Assembly (NCBI GenBank): GCA_003342895.1
Contig: PTFA01000029.1
Span: 1,606,255 to 1,670,254 of the forward strand
DNA from: Casuarius casuarius
Lineage: Eukaryota > Chordata > Aves > Casuariiformes > Casuariidae
Reading direction: 5' to 3'
Length of the DNA: 64,000 nt
Below, in pieces: positions 22,895-36,300 of the stretch; the stretch's first letter is position 1; each line of letters starts with the position of its first letter. The notes under the pieces were generated by a model. The model was not told where the DNA came from, did no database searches, and saw only the letters and a program-made list of their open reading frames with translations. The position numbers were made by a program, and so were the translations under genes.

Positions 22895-22900
22895 AATAAA
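22895..22900 (+). terminator. BAG5 distal poly(A) signal AATAAA
   Basis: This second canonical hexamer is followed by a G/T-rich stretch (GTTCTTTGTGG) resembling a downstream cleavage element, which makes it a strong alternative end. Confidence 0.6.
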
Positions 22901-22920
22901 GTTCTTTGTGGAAACCACTC

Positions 22921-25539
22921 CTACCTCTACTTGCTAAATCTGTTGTCTTTTGGTTTTCTCTGCGTTCAACGTTGCATTACACTAATCACATCCGTCGTTG
23001 TTTGTTTGTGTTCTTTCATTCTTCAGGGATAGCTTTGCATACTCCTGGGCTTCAGGCGAATGATCACTGCAAAAAGGCTTATGGCTCTTTTTAATATTTT
23101 GCCAGTTCTGTTGAAAGATGCTTTCTCATCTCAATGTTTGCTTTAGTGCAAGGTCAGCTTGGGTTAGTGTAAGGAACCTTCAGTAGGAGTTGAGCTCATC
23201 TGATTTTACACTGTAGATGAGGCATGTTCACATGATATGGCTCGGTCTGGTTTTATAAGATGCAGTGAGCCAAGTTACCAGCTTCCCGCTGCTGAAAATC
23301 AGAAGTTCTGTTTCTGCCCATAGAGCTGCTTGCTTTGTGCTGGCTGCTGCTTGGTCAGCTCCTGTGAGCAGATTTAACTCAAAAAACAGCACAACAAAAC
23401 CTTGGGAAACAAACTTAGGAAAAAAGGGTCAGGGGCAGGGAGGATATAGTCTTCTGTGGTTTTAGTGAATCAAACTGGCTTGTAGAAAAGCCTGATGTGG
23501 GCCCCAGCTCCTGCAAAATGGGTGGATTAGTCATGCAGCCAGGGGTTTGGAAACAAGTTTTGAGCTTTTCTGTAGCAGTAAGTCATTAGATCAGCCTTCT
23601 GCATACTTCAGTCTCAAGAGGAGGAGGAGGAGAGAAGGTGGCACTATCAACTCCTACAAATAAAGAATTTGCTGCTTTGGTAATGGAACAGGATGAAAGC
23701 AATGCAGAAGAGTCACATGGGGAAAATAAATCAATTGCTTTCAGTGGGTCTTATGTTCTGTAACAAGTTCATGTAGTAAAAAGCACAGGTGGTTTTATGG
23801 ACGTACAACACACAAACTGTAAAACTCATTGCTGCAAAGGAGCAGTACTTTAGTACTGAACTTAAACTCTCCTGAACTCATGGGTAGAAGACCTGGGGGT
23901 TTAAGCTATCTGCCAGCAGGAGACATTTGAAAGGCAGGATTCTGGAATACAATCCTGCTGGAGGAAACTGCCGGCAGAGACACGACCAGATGTGCAGAGG
24001 TGATGTTTGTGAGTTAGCGCTCTGCTTGTTCTCCTGTTGCCTGTGAACATTCATTGAGGAAGTGGGATCTCGGTGGAATATTCCCTGAAGCACTGGCAGG
24101 TTTTTCATGTTAGATTAATGCGAGGAATTAGGTTAAAAGGTTTTGTTGAGCCACAATGGGGCATGTACTTGTGGTAGGTTGGTCTGGATGTCATTCTGTT
24201 TTGCTACATGAAACAACATTGTACATAATACTTGTGGTTATATTAGTAAGCATGTATGCTGAAAGCCTGTCATTGACTCAAGAAGTGGAGGAGGATATAT
24301 TTTTTGCAGAAGACCTTGCACAAGGCTTATCTTTTCTCTCTGCAGCATTTGGTTCTGTGGACCGTCAAATACAGATCAGTTTGAGGCGCTTTTCTGGCCA
24401 GTCCAAAAATGACAAGGACCCTTTCTTAGTCTGTAAACTCTCCCTACAGGAAGTAGATCTTAGTAGAGTTTGCCATTAGAAGTAGAAAATTACAATGCGT
24501 TACTCTAATTGGGCCATTTCTCTTCAATTAGTTTTGCCAGACAAACTTCTGCACCAGAGGAGCTGCTTGTGAAACCTGTATTTCAAGAAGCTAATCAAAA
24601 GCATCTCATGAGGGAGAGAAGTACAATGGTGCAGTACAGTCTCCTTAATAAGGTCCTGTCTTGCTTAGCTCCCAAATTGTATTAGCTCTTCAACAGATAC
24701 AGAAAAGACTCTGTGATGGTGACCCCCTAAAAAGAGGCAGAGAGAGAAGAAAGGCTGGAAGAAAGCAAGACAAAATATTAGTAAAGTTGACAGGCTGTTT
24801 TTTGCCCAACTTCTTTTAGTTTTATGACATAAGAAAAGCAAGCAAAGCTCCGTTCTGCTCCCTTTCGCCTTCTTGCAGCTATACCTAGCCTACGCCCTGC
24901 AGATCAACATTATTTTCCACCATCACCCTAAGCGCTCCAGGGTACAACCCAGCCTCTAGCTAATGGGAGTTAGCCCTAGTGCACCCTTGGAGGGGAGGAT
25001 GCCTTCCACCCTATGCCATAATTACTGTACTTCTCTGAAATTTCTGGTACTGGCAGCACTTACCATGTGCTTAGCAGTCTCAGTGTGGCTGGGAGAATGC
25101 AGTATACAAAGCAGAGACTACGTACTGTAGTAAACTGATAATTGGAAAGGGTAGCAAAATAACTGGTAGAAAGTCAGGCTAAAATATCAGTGTAATCACT
25201 TATACTGAATTTCTTTTTTCTTTTAGAGAAAATTCTTCATAAAATCATTTTATTCAAATCAATCTGTAGCCTCTTATCAAGCAAATGCCCATCTTTTACC
25301 TTCCAGGTGCATCATATTAATACCACATGAAAGGCAGATTTGAAGTGCTCAGCCTCCTATTGATAGTAATGAATGACCTGTGTTCACTTGCAGACACCAA
25401 GTGAAAGCCAGATTTTCCAGACTACACAGTATCCAAAAGTTCCCACCATGACAAGTAAGGCTGGGTTGTGGAAAGGCGCCCATGAATAGACTCACGCACC
25501 CGGTCATTTGTTGTCACAGACAACCACGTGATGATCCTT
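22921..25539. other. Intergenic DNA, no gene recognised
   Basis: Only short open frames occur. The most coherent is 24156-24479 (+), 107 codons with a hydrophobic stretch TLYIILVVILVSMY, but it matches no family I know, lacks neighbouring exon signals and is treated as chance. No repeat was clearly identified. Confidence 0.5.
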
Positions 25540-25870
25540 ACAACTAATCAAGCCTCATCTTAGAATGGTTTTCCTCATTACTCTAGTGAAAGGTTGTTCC
25601 AAAGCATCATTGCTGTGAGCATTGAGAGACCTCCTAATTTCCAGCATAAACATATTCCTAAGAGGCTTTTCTTCTCCCCTAGTGTGTAGTCTGTAAAATA
25701 TTTATAGGCCACAGCTGAATTCCCTCTCAGCTCCTGCTTTGCTTGGCTAACGAGCAAATGCATTCAGACGGGCTCAGCTCTTTTGAAAATCTGCTCTGTG
25801 AATCCAAAGCAGATTCTTAACGGTCTTTTCCATTTTTTCTGGAGTTTTGACAGTTGTGAATGCATCTAAG
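25540..25870 (-). mobile_element. Ancient CR1/L3-like LINE fragment
   Basis: The order of phrases (TTCCTAATTTCCAGCATAAAC, later AAAATATTTATAGGCCACAGC, TTCCCTCTCAGCTCC, then a GCTTGGCTAACGAGC segment) follows the antisense consensus of old CR1/L3 3' regions in sauropsids. It is heavily diverged and has lost the CR1 3' tail. It is non-coding and immobile. Confidence 0.55.
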
Positions 25871-28800
25871 GCTAAAGCTTCTAACATCTAAGTAGGAGCT
25901 GGTATTTGCATTGTTTAATGCATTGTTTCACAGGAAATCTAAAAAAGTTAGTATCAGTGTAATTGTAAAATACTGAACTGTGCACTGTTGTTAGTTAAAT
26001 TTCTTCAAGGCATTGTTTTCATGCCTCGGCTGGCTTTGCCATTCAGGTAGTCTAACAATCAGTATTTTTGAGTGACTTGCAGAATAGGAGTGGAAATGTT
26101 TTCAACCTCTGCTAGGTATTTTTGCCTCAACAAGAGGTGCATTATTGTTTGAAGAAACCACATGCAAGCGTACCGGTAGATTTTTAGACCAGAAACTACC
26201 GTGCTGATCATTTCACTTGAGGGGAAGCATGAATTGATTTAGGCAAGTGCAATAGTATCCAGCCTAATTTAAAGCTTCCCCATGGAGAATCCACCACAAT
26301 TCATGACAAAGATTTTGAAATCATTTAAATGAGGATATTGCTTGTGAAAGGTGACCCTTATTCTAGAAGGACCTTTTATATTGATGTAATGTATAGACGT
26401 GCTTTCAGATTTTAACTATTAGGAGCAATAAATTCTTAAGAAAAAAATCCAATAATCTGCAAAACATCTTATTGAACATATATATGCATGCAAACATTCA
26501 TATAGTCTGTGTACTGTTGTTTCCAACCTTCTTCAAATCGTAAACTCAAAAAAATACATATGGCAAATTAAAATCTACCAACAGCAGTTGCCTTTTGGGA
26601 GCTTCTAAAAGCATGTCAGGGATTCTGGGAGTCTGCAGAATACAAGCTGAAAAATGGCTCTCTGCAAGGCCTAAATAAGTTTACAGCAATCAGAGCAAAT
26701 GATCTTTAAAAAATTGTACTCAAATGCAATAAAAACGGCAGCTGCTTTGGGAAGCTTCAGTCACTGGAGCCTCAGAACTGCCTCAATCCAATTCAGTGCT
26801 TTGAAGCATCTCTCAGCATCCGTTTTCAGAGTAGAAGCCAACTTACTGTCTCTTTTATTGCCACAGAACTGTTGTGTTACTGACATACTGTCTCTGTCTT
26901 TTGTTACATCCTTTTAATTCAGTTTTGTGGCAAACTTTTCCATTTTGCTTCTAGTCCATCTCGCTCTTCCCCAGCACACAACATTACCAGTTCTCTTATG
27001 GGCAGTGTTTTCCCCACTTCAACAATAGCCAAATTCTTTCTCCGTCCTGCTGGACACCTTAGGTTCAGAATGCTTTTATTTAGTGGTGCTGTCTGGCAAA
27101 GCTCAAGCTCACTCACTTAGTCAAGCCTGGAGACCCCCCCAAAAAAGGCATGGGCTCCACATGAGCTCCTGCGTCATGGACCTCTGGGGCCAAGGCTCTG
27201 GCAATTGTGAAGAAACACTTTGGGATTCAAGACAGCAGGGAGGACTCTTGTGACCTTCGTACCTGGTATGCAAGAAGAGGGACATTAGGAGGTTGTTACA
27301 ATAGACAAGGAATGTGAGAAGGTAGAAGAATAACCAACAAAGTGTCTAAAAAATACTAATATTGCTGATGTAGTCAGTTAGCTGATGGAAGGAAGTAGGG
27401 GGACAAGGTGAGAAAGCCAATATCCTGGGAGAGGACAGGAAAAGAGCATCAGGGAGCAGCGAGGGCGGCTGCCCTGGGAGGGACGGGAAGCTGGGAGCCA
27501 GCGTGAAGCGGGGGAGGCCGTGCTGGGGCCTCACTGCTGAGGCCAGCCCCACGGCACCCCAGTGGGACAAGCACGGCAGCTCCAGTGGCGACAGCCAGGC
27601 TCGGTCCAGAGCCACCACGCAAGTCCACGGTGGCGAGGCAGGTCTGAGGTCAAGCCGGGAGGTCACAGGCACTAAATGTACAAAGAAAAAATAGTGTGAA
27701 GCAACCAATCTATTTGTGTCAATGTCACCTGAGGACAGACCAGTTAAAAAATGGTTTTCCTGGGATAGGGCCGTGATCCTGCTCTAATCTTGGATTTAGG
27801 AAAGAAAAGAGATTTCTGTCACATTATTAAAGAGGGAGCAATGACACTACAATTACATCTTTGTGGAAAATCTTAACTTCTCAAATGCATATTTGAGAAC
27901 AAAAGATATAAATAATGGCAGTGCCCAGATATTCCAGCTGTGATAGCCAGCATCTCCACCAAAAATTCAATGATGATAAAGGTCAAAGATGACAATATTT
28001 TAGTCAGATTTTGCTAAGCAGTTAGGGCATCATTAAAGAATTGGTAATAGAAAATAATCTGGGATTGAGTCAGCACAAGGATAAACAGTGGAAAATTTGT
28101 TCTTGATCTCATCTCATGAGGCTGAATTCACATAAATTCAGCATACTATTCAGCAAAGTCAACTGCACTGAAGATCTCAAGGACTTGAACGTGGAAAAGG
28201 TTTGGACTTTCAGTAACTACCCAGTTTCCGGTGCAGCGTATGTTTCTGGTCATATGCTACGGCGTCAGCCCCATACCAGCACGTCCACCACTTCATGACG
28301 TAGTTGCATTCACTGCAGCTGACTATGTTACCTCAAGGATGATGCTATACAGGTGATGTTCTATGACTGAAGACTGGCAGATGCAATATTTATATTTAGC
28401 AAAGGTGGCCAGGTCACCTTGAGTCACAGAAGCTGTGCAGAGCTTCTCGTGGAAATTTCTGCTGTCATTGCAGCATTGCTTTCAGTTGTGGCACTACCCC
28501 ACTGAGAGCTTTCGGGACTGTTTCTACGCAGCGCTGCACTGCATAGTGTAGAGATATCACTACAAGCTACTGCTGTGGTATGGCCATAGAGAAGATAAAG
28601 ATGTTCCTAATGCACCGCAGAAGATATCTCCAGTACAGAAAGGGAAGCATTACTGTCATTGCGCAAGGCAGTAGTGAAATCCCCTTCGACGTACCATGTA
28701 CACTTATAGTCACTCCCCCTCGAGGAAGCTTAATGACTAGCGTGGGTGCAAAAAAGACCAGGAAAATGAAGGACCTGTTTTAATGGAAGCCATTAGAAAA

Positions 28801-29686
28801 GTTGGGTTTTGTAGCCCAGCAAAATGAAAGACAAGAAAAAAAAAAAAAGATTGCTCTCTCTAAATAGCAGGATAAATATCAAAGAAGAAAAATAATTACT
28901 TAAGCTAATGGATGGCATGAACAGAAATACAAAGAGATATAAATTAGCCAGGCTGGAAATGAGAAGGGTCCATTTCTGAAGAGGCTATATATTGTCTTGA
29001 CTCGACTATCCCAAAAGTCTCTTTTAGTCCTTGAGTATCTTTGTCCATAAGTCTTCTGAGGATGTGCAAGTACGTGTCACATATTTATATTTAACTAATT
29101 CTTCTTTAGAAATTAATGCACTATCCACTTTAGAACAGCTGTAACATCCTATCAGATCATTGCAGACAAGAAGGCATGTTACAATGTTAATGTGTTAACT
29201 TAGGTAAAATCCTCAAAGTACCCTCAAAAACTTGAAAGTGCACTTTAATTCAGCTGCCCAACGCACACAAGTTATGATTACCTTTTTTTTTTAACAACGA
29301 ATGAAAAGTTATTCAATATTTCTTTTTAAGCTCCTTTTTCAATATTTGGGTCCACATTTATATTATTTCCTGCAAATAATATAAATCCTGCACTGAATAT
29401 AAAATTGCTAATTTCATCACGGCCTCAGCAGCTTTCAGTGACATTGCTGAGTTTAATTTCAGAGCACTCTTGAGAGCTTGAGTGGTGTTACTGTTCCTTG
29501 TTCCTAATTGGGTTTGGAGACCAGCCCGTGTGAAAGGCTGCACTATGCTTAGCACAGAGGATCTTAAAATTTAGATGGCCACCTCTAAAAAGTCTTCACT
29601 GACTATGTGTGAGCACACATTTCAGGGGCATATAATCACCAAATCATTTTTTAATAAAAGGAATAGAAAGCAGATGTCTGGCACTA
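25871..29686. other. Intergenic DNA, no gene recognised
   Basis: Mostly AT-rich DNA with one isolated GC-rich block (27446-27668) and scattered short frames. The stretch 28116-28790 has several medium open frames in different phases, but none could be identified. No exon, RNA gene or clear transposon was recognised. Confidence 0.5.
27446..27668. other. Isolated GC-rich block in AT-rich DNA
   Basis: About 220 bp contrast sharply in composition with both flanks and are rich in GGGAG, GGAGG and CCACGG words. Both strands have open frames of 60-120 codons because of the low A+T. No domain or repeat family was recognised. It could be a minimal CpG-rich regulatory element or a GC-rich insertion. 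Confidence 0.5.
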
Positions 29687-30340
29687 AGTCACAGAATTAA
29701 AATAACAGCTTGGAAGGGACCTAAGGAGATAATCTCATGAAAACCTTTGCATTAAGACAGGATTAACATTAACACATCATGAATGACCAATATTTGTTTA
29801 AACTTTTCAGATAATCGACACCCTCTGGAGGTAGCCAGTTCCAGGTCTTTACTGCTTTTATAGTTAGCAAGTTTTTCCTAACAGCTTGAGTCTTTTCTCA
29901 TCTAAAGGTCTAAATAATACTGATTTTTTTCTTCTTATTCTACCCAAGGAATCTGGAGAATAATTAAGTACTAACTGGTAATAAATAAGTAATCCTTTAC
30001 TATTTCTAGAAAATGACTGTTTCCCCAGGTCCACTTTTAGTGTTTGCTTTTATAGTTCAAGCATCCAAAAACTTTTAGTCTTCCCTCACAGATCATGTTA
30101 TTTAGATTTCTGTTGCTTTTGTGGCTCTCCTGTAGATGGTCCCCATCGGCCTGTTTCTTGAATTGCTCTTCCCCAAAAAGGACTGGGGACCACAGCTGGG
30201 GAGTCATTAGCAATTAGTGGTGTGCAATAGTTGCCTCTGGTGTTTTACCTATTACAGTCCTATAAATACAGCCAAGAATACCTTTTTTGCAAGAGCATCA
30301 CACTGTTGACTCATATTCGGTGTACGATCCTGTGTGAGTC
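29687..30340 (-). mobile_element. Ancient CR1 LINE, 3' portion, about 650 bp
   Basis: Antisense CR1 landmarks appear in the expected order: CACAGAATTA...CTTGGAAGGGACCTAAGGAG, then CCTCTGGAGGTAGCCAGTTCC, then a TTTTTCCTAACAGCTTGAG segment, GGGGACCACAGCTGGGG, and finally GCAAGAGCATCACACTGTTG followed by ACTCATATTC. The copy is strongly diverged and has no open reading frame, so it is an old dead insertion, probably shared by many related species. Confidence 0.85.
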
Positions 30341-33300
30341 CAGACCTGTCTGATCTCACACGGGCAGGGTAAGACTCATGCCGCTGGCTTCTGCCACCAG
30401 CCTGCCTGCAGCTAGGGTGAGAGCGCGCGTATTTGCCGTGCGGGGTGCAGCCTCCCCCCCGCACCGCGGCTCCGCAAGCCAGGCAGGCCTCCTTGGCATC
30501 ATCTGCAATTCACTGACCAATGCTGGGCCAATCGGCTAGACCCCCCCCACAAAAAAGCCGCCCCTACGAGGTGATCTCTGCTGGTGCTGTGCTGGCGGCC
30601 CCAGTGGAGGCATCACATGGGTCCTCTCCAGCCAGGCAACCTCTTGTGCAATTAACTTATGTGGGTGCTTGAAAAGCCTGTAACCCCAGTGCATTTTAGG
30701 TTCCCTTTCCAATTTTGTGATCTTCTAAAAGTTCAGCAGGCAGAAAAGGCTCAGGTGGTAACATTTCCTCCCACAAGTATGAAGCTTGGCAACTGGAGGG
30801 AAGGTCTGTAATCGAAGGAGGAAGCACATTTCAGCTACTCAGTCTGAAACCTCCAAAAGAGGCCTCATTCAGAGATATTTCCTGAACGCCTTCTGAAAAC
30901 CAGGCACTTCTAAGAGAGCTCTAACAAGGTACTTAAAAAGATCTCCCCACCCACTAGGAACATGTGAAAATCTTGGCTCTTTTTATGTTGCTGAGCCTTC
31001 TCCTGGTTCTCACGCCCTTCCTTTTTTTTTACATGTTCAGCTGCTGAAAATAGGAGTGCCTTCTATTTTATGGCATGCTTGTCTTTTCATTTAATAAAGT
31101 ACTCTTTGGGGTTTTACAGGCTTGTGTAGCTCATTGACAATGAATACATTTTCTTCCGTGCACTTCATCACCTAAATTAGAGTGTCAGGCTGTATTTTAA
31201 GGTGAAGTCTTCTTTGTGAACTCTATATTTCTGATTTGTGTTCTAACTCAGAAGGGAGTAATATTTCAAAGTAAGAACACAGATGTACGTGGTGACCATT
31301 ACTACATGGCTGGGAAAATCTTCTTATGAAATCTGTCCCTTGAGTTGTCAATTGGCTGGGTTAGGGATTATATCTTTCTGCCTATTGGCTCAATACCCAT
31401 CACAGCGAGGAGTTTGACTGTTGACACTGCAGACTAGGGTAGCTGGGCTTGCGTGACTTCAGTACCTCTCTCGTTCTGAACCCATGGCTGAACTTGCCTT
31501 TCTGCTTGGACTTCAGTGCCCACGTCAGCTCCAGCCCTGGGTGGGTGGGCCTGGATGGATCTACTGCTAAGATAAGCCACCAAACAAACAGCAGAGCAAC
31601 CTTCCCCAAGAGAAAAGAAGTCTTCAGATCACTGAGTCTATTTTGTGAATAATTTTAAAATGTAAATGTTGAGATTTTTGCTTTTCTCTCTCCAAGTCCC
31701 TTAACTACCTTCTATGAGATATAAAACAACCTGTACGAACATCCACACCACAATGCCCTCCTCTCTCCACCAACTTTTGCTTAAACGCAGCCTCTCCCTC
31801 AGATGAAGCCACCCTTTAGGAAAAGCCCATTCCACCCATGGGAATGGGAAGCCATCGGTCCACCTGCAAAGGCTCTAGCCTTTTAGTGCAACCTATAGAG
31901 GTGACAGCAACTGCTTTCTCTGTGCCAAAGGTTTAAACACTTCCCTTCTTTTCAATAGGTGCTCAGGTGCTTGCAGCTGCTGTACCAGCTGTTGGGAATG
32001 TCTTCTGTCTCCATGGAGAACTGTTCTTTCCTCGGAGGCAGCAGATCACTCTCTGCTGCTGGTTGTCTCATCTCTTGTCCTTGATGTGGGTGGAAGAACC
32101 GCCTCTGGCAATACCTAGCAGTGTCTCAGGCAGCTCCTTGATTTTCTNTATGATTCAATATTTGCTGTGCCTTTTTTATACTGGCAGGATGTTTGTGCTT
32201 TGAAGCACAAATCCACGTGCTTTGTCGGTTGCAGTGTTTTTCCGATTTGATGCAAGTAGGTTTCGTTTGGGAAGGAAGGGGGAGGGACGGTACCAGCTTC
32301 TATTTCTGTACACCACTCTAGATCATCGAGCTCTCCTTCGCCATCCACAGTCGCTGCCTTGCAGAGCGTGAGCTAAACACACACGTGGGAAATGCCATTT
32401 CGGCTCCTTTCTTTTGCACTTACTGATTTTACCTGATCTCCTGCGCTTGGGCTCCAAACTTATATACCTTGTTCCCTAAATCCCGAGAGGGTCTTGAAAG
32501 AAGCTGGGCACCACCTAATCTGCTGTTTTCTATATATAACTGGAGCACATGACACATGTCCCGAAATAAGCTGCAGTACCTAGTGACTGCTGTATTGTCA
32601 TGGGGAGCAGGGAAGGAAACACAGCTCCTCCGCTTTCGTGAGTGCTTTTATAGCTGACCCGACTTTCTTACTGTAACGGCAGGGTTTTAACTTCTTTATT
32701 GGCTTCACCTCTTCCTGAAACAGAAGTAATAAAACAAATAAAGCAGATATATTTTAATGGCATGTGAGCAGTGCTGCTTTTAGGCATGGAAGTTGGAGGG
32801 GTTATTGCCTGTGAATTTGGAGAAAGCAGGATTCAGCTCAATTATTTAGCTAGAGAACTCAGCCCTGACTTCCACCTCATGGCACTTTTGTTGGTTCTGC
32901 AAAGCTCTCAGGGATGCCGTCTTGCAAAATCTTCAGCCGCTACTGCCTCAAGGGGCATTCCCCGCGCGGGGGGAGAGGAGAGCCTGCCTGCTCCCTGGGC
33001 CAAGAAACCACCAGCAGATGTTTATGGGGTGCTGATAAGTCTTTGCCGGTGGTGCTAAATTCCTGAAGATGTGAGGCTGTGAGGTGACTGATAAACGGTT
33101 TAGACAGGACCCTGCAGCTGCTCTCCTTTGGTTCCCAGTGCAGAAAAGGCTGATTTTGCCAAGATGAAAAAATGAAATGGAAGTAGAGGGATGTGTCTGC
33201 ATTTTTTGGACTGAGTAGATCTCTCAAATGCAATCCAGCAGTGTAAATGCTGCCATCTAAGATAGTTTTCTAAAAGCCTTAGCAAATGTAAGTGGTAGGA

Positions 33301-36300
33301 GAAGCAGTAAGAGGCGCAGTGAACAAGAGGAAGTTTGGGTTGATGAAGTTCCTTTCAAAAAGTATCACGAGACTAAATCTTAGCCAAACTTTTTTGTCTC
33401 TCAGTTGTTTCTGGCCACAGAAAGGAAAAGTCCGTGCCTTTACCCAGCACAGACATGGGTATGTCTGAACCTATGCGCAGAGGACAGGAAGCCTCAGCTG
33501 AAAATTTGATCCGGAGTTTTGCTTGACGTGCACTTGCGGAGGCCGGTGTGCTGACGCGGGGTTTCCTTCCTCCGCTCCGGCTGGTTCAGCACATGGGGAA
33601 GGGCAGCGCTCCTCAGAGTTGGTTTTTACAGCAGTTTAAGTAAACGAAAGCGATTTCAGGCCTCCGTTCGGGGCGATACGCCGGCGGCCCCACCCAGGCG
33701 CCGTTCCAGCTCTGCCGCCGCTCTATCGTCAGCGAGCAGCCCTGACACCGCCGACGCGCACGGCCCCTTCGCCCGAGCTCGTCCAACTCCCCTCCATAAA
33801 CTCCTCTAGCTCTCTCTTCGAGTTGGTTTTGCTCCCGCTACCCTCTTCTCACACCTCGGGGCCAGTGGCTGCCTCTCAGTTTCCTGCCTGAAATTGCTCA
33901 GGACTGGTTTGTGACTAGTCGTCCCCCCCTCCGTCCTCAGGCACGCTGGTGCTAAGGCCTCTTTGCAGCGCTGGAGCCATGCGGTCGAAGCGTCCCCATG
34001 GCGGACACGTGGGGCAGGCGCTGGGCCGGCACATCTCAGGCTCGTCCTCGCGAAGCCACAACCCTGATCAAAGCAATCCCCCCGGCAGGGCAACGCAGGG
34101 TCACGCTGTCATGACGGTCCTTCATACATCACTTTTCCCTGTTTCTCCAAGGGTCTCTCGTTCTGACTAACCCCGTTTCTCAGGAGATGCTGAACAGAAG
34201 CTGGCAAGTGTGAGAGGTGAAGATGCTTTAACTGGAAGGTTGTCGTGAAAAACAAACAACCCAGGCAGAGACAGCTCCAGGGTGTTGTGTTTGCTGTATT
34301 TGGGTCACAGAGGAGCGTGATAAAAATAGGGCTGCTCATGGCTTAGCGGAGGCTGTGCCCCAGTCACACACATGCAAGCGTACAGCACCGTTTCAGGTTC
34401 GATATTGCACTATTGAATTTTTTACCCCACTGACGTCTACCCTCCTTAGAGCAGCATTTAATGCATGAAGGTTGGATTTTTCTCCTGACCTTCTTTGCAG
34501 CATCCAATGCAAGTTGGCATCCTCTTGATAAGGTGAATCCAAATTCTGGAGCATTTCCCCATGAAGTAAATGACTTTACATTTGGTAAGAAAGCACCTGG
34601 CTGAATAGCTGAGCACTGCTTTTTTTCTAGCCATACCTCTGGAACAGAAAGCGGGTTTAACCCTTGTGCTGGGCAGTCTCAAACAAAATAAAAATCTGGC
34701 AGCTATCAATCCCTTGTAGCTAGCTCTACAAATTTTGCCACTTCCACATTTTGTTTTGAACCGCCCAAACTAAAAGCAAAGTGGGGAGACTGTGATTTTT
34801 TCTCTTTTCTTCCAATGCTCATCCACTTCTAGGCTGCTCACACAGGTCCAGGCAGGACAAGGGACAGTTATCAGCCCGTCAGTCCTCTCTGACGGCACAC
34901 TGCCATTGGATTGTAAAAGGTCCATGTTAGTGCCACTTCCAGCACCTAACAAGAGCCAGGGGCATCCACGCTGCCTGCTGCAGGCCTCCAGCGTGGCTGT
35001 GACTCGGGACACTAAAGAGCGAAAAACAGATTCACTGCGCAGCTGTGGAGCTTTTCAGAGCGCTGGTGTTGGGTGCTGGAAGCAGCTTGGACAAGCGGGC
35101 GCCGGTGGCCTGGCAGACAACCCCTAGTCCTGCTGTTTACGCGAGTGCGCTCTGCAATCTTGCAGTCTTTCTGCTCTGGGTTTGCCTTCTCTGAGCAACG
35201 GGACCGTTCGTTGTGCAAGCAGGAGGGAAGGGATCGCTGGTGCCAGCTGAGACTGCGGGCGCGTTTGTATCTTCGAGCACCGGGGAAGGGAGACTGGATG
35301 AATGGCAAGAGCAGAGCATCGTTTCTGCTGCTGGAGTGGAGGGGACATAGAGGAGATGCTGCAAACGTCAGAGAAGCGCGTCCCATCCTTGCCCTCTCCC
35401 CGTGCTGGAGGAGCCAGGCTGTGGCGAGGGTGAGAAGGACAGACAGAGTCTGCCTGCACTTTTCCCAGTGACTGAGTCTGAAAGCATTTACATGCTTGAT
35501 GCATTTATTTTGAGGAACAAACTAAAGGATGTTGACAGACATGCTTGTCCTCTACTTTACGCATATTTAATTCTTCTTCGCAGCTACAACTCCTAACAAC
35601 GCAGGAGGACAAACCTGGCGGCCCTGCCTCGCCTCCTGAGGAAAGTGAGAGTGGCAACGGTAACAGTGAGCAGCAGCTAGCTTTCACTTGCGCTTGGCGT
35701 TCACAGATCTCAACGCAATTTATCGCAGACGGCACTACCTCCGCCTCCGCTTCCAGGGGAGGGAACGGCGTTACGAGCAGGGGAAGGGATCAGCGCGAGG
35801 AGAAGTGATGTGCCCAGCACGACCCTGCAGACGGGGCGTGATGAGGACCAGCCTGTGATGAGGACCAGCTTGTGATGAGGACCAGCCTGCCGGGCTCCCG
35901 CAGCCCGGGAAACCAGGTCCGTGGGCTGCGTGCTCTGCGCAGGCGGCCCAGCCGTACCTCCTTTTCTGTGCTTTCGCCGTAATGGAAAGGGAACTCGGAG
36001 ACAGCCAGCACCTTGGACAAGAAAAGGTTGCTACAGCTCACACAAGGGCCCTAGCAGCTTTCTGAAGGGGATCACAGCATGGCTTCTCTGACCCTTTCTA
36101 TGAAAACTTCCAGGCTGGCCTGCTTAAATTTCGGCAGTACCTGATCTGGAAGCCATTTGCAGCATTTGCTTGCGCCTGCTCTGTGTGTTTGTCCACGCGC
36201 CGCTGAGCGGGACCGCTACATCTGTGTTTCCCCTCATGCCCCTTGTCGCCTGCAGTCAGCTGGCATGTTCTGCACCTTGCTTCAAGCGAGGCAGCCCAGA

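Larger units (their letters stand above)
19613..22920 (+). other. BAG5: BAG5 3' UTR, about 3.1-3.3 kb
   Basis: AT-rich sequence with many ATTTA pentamers follows the stop codon. No competing exon interrupts it. Canonical AATAAA appears first at 22693-22698 and again at 22895-22900, giving transcript ends near 22.72 or 22.92 kb. Earlier ATTAAA variants at 20966-20971 and 22660-22665 could give shorter forms. A 10-bp direct repeat (TAGATTTATC twice) sits at 21121-21140. Confidence 0.75.

Noticed and set aside
24156..24479. 107-codon frame with a hydrophobic segment
   Set aside because: It resembles no known microprotein or membrane family and lacks a promoter, exon signals or homologue recognisable by eye. 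A chance frame of this length is expected in 64 kb.
28116..28790. Possible decayed retrogene with several medium open frames in shifting phases
   Set aside because: I translated it in several frames and recognised no parent protein. Stop density is only mildly low, and no poly(A) tail or target-site duplication was clear.
33585..33609. REST/NRSF-like half-sites (TTCAGCAC and GGGCAGCGC)
   Set aside because: The spacing between the halves does not fit the canonical arrangement, so the match was judged coincidental.
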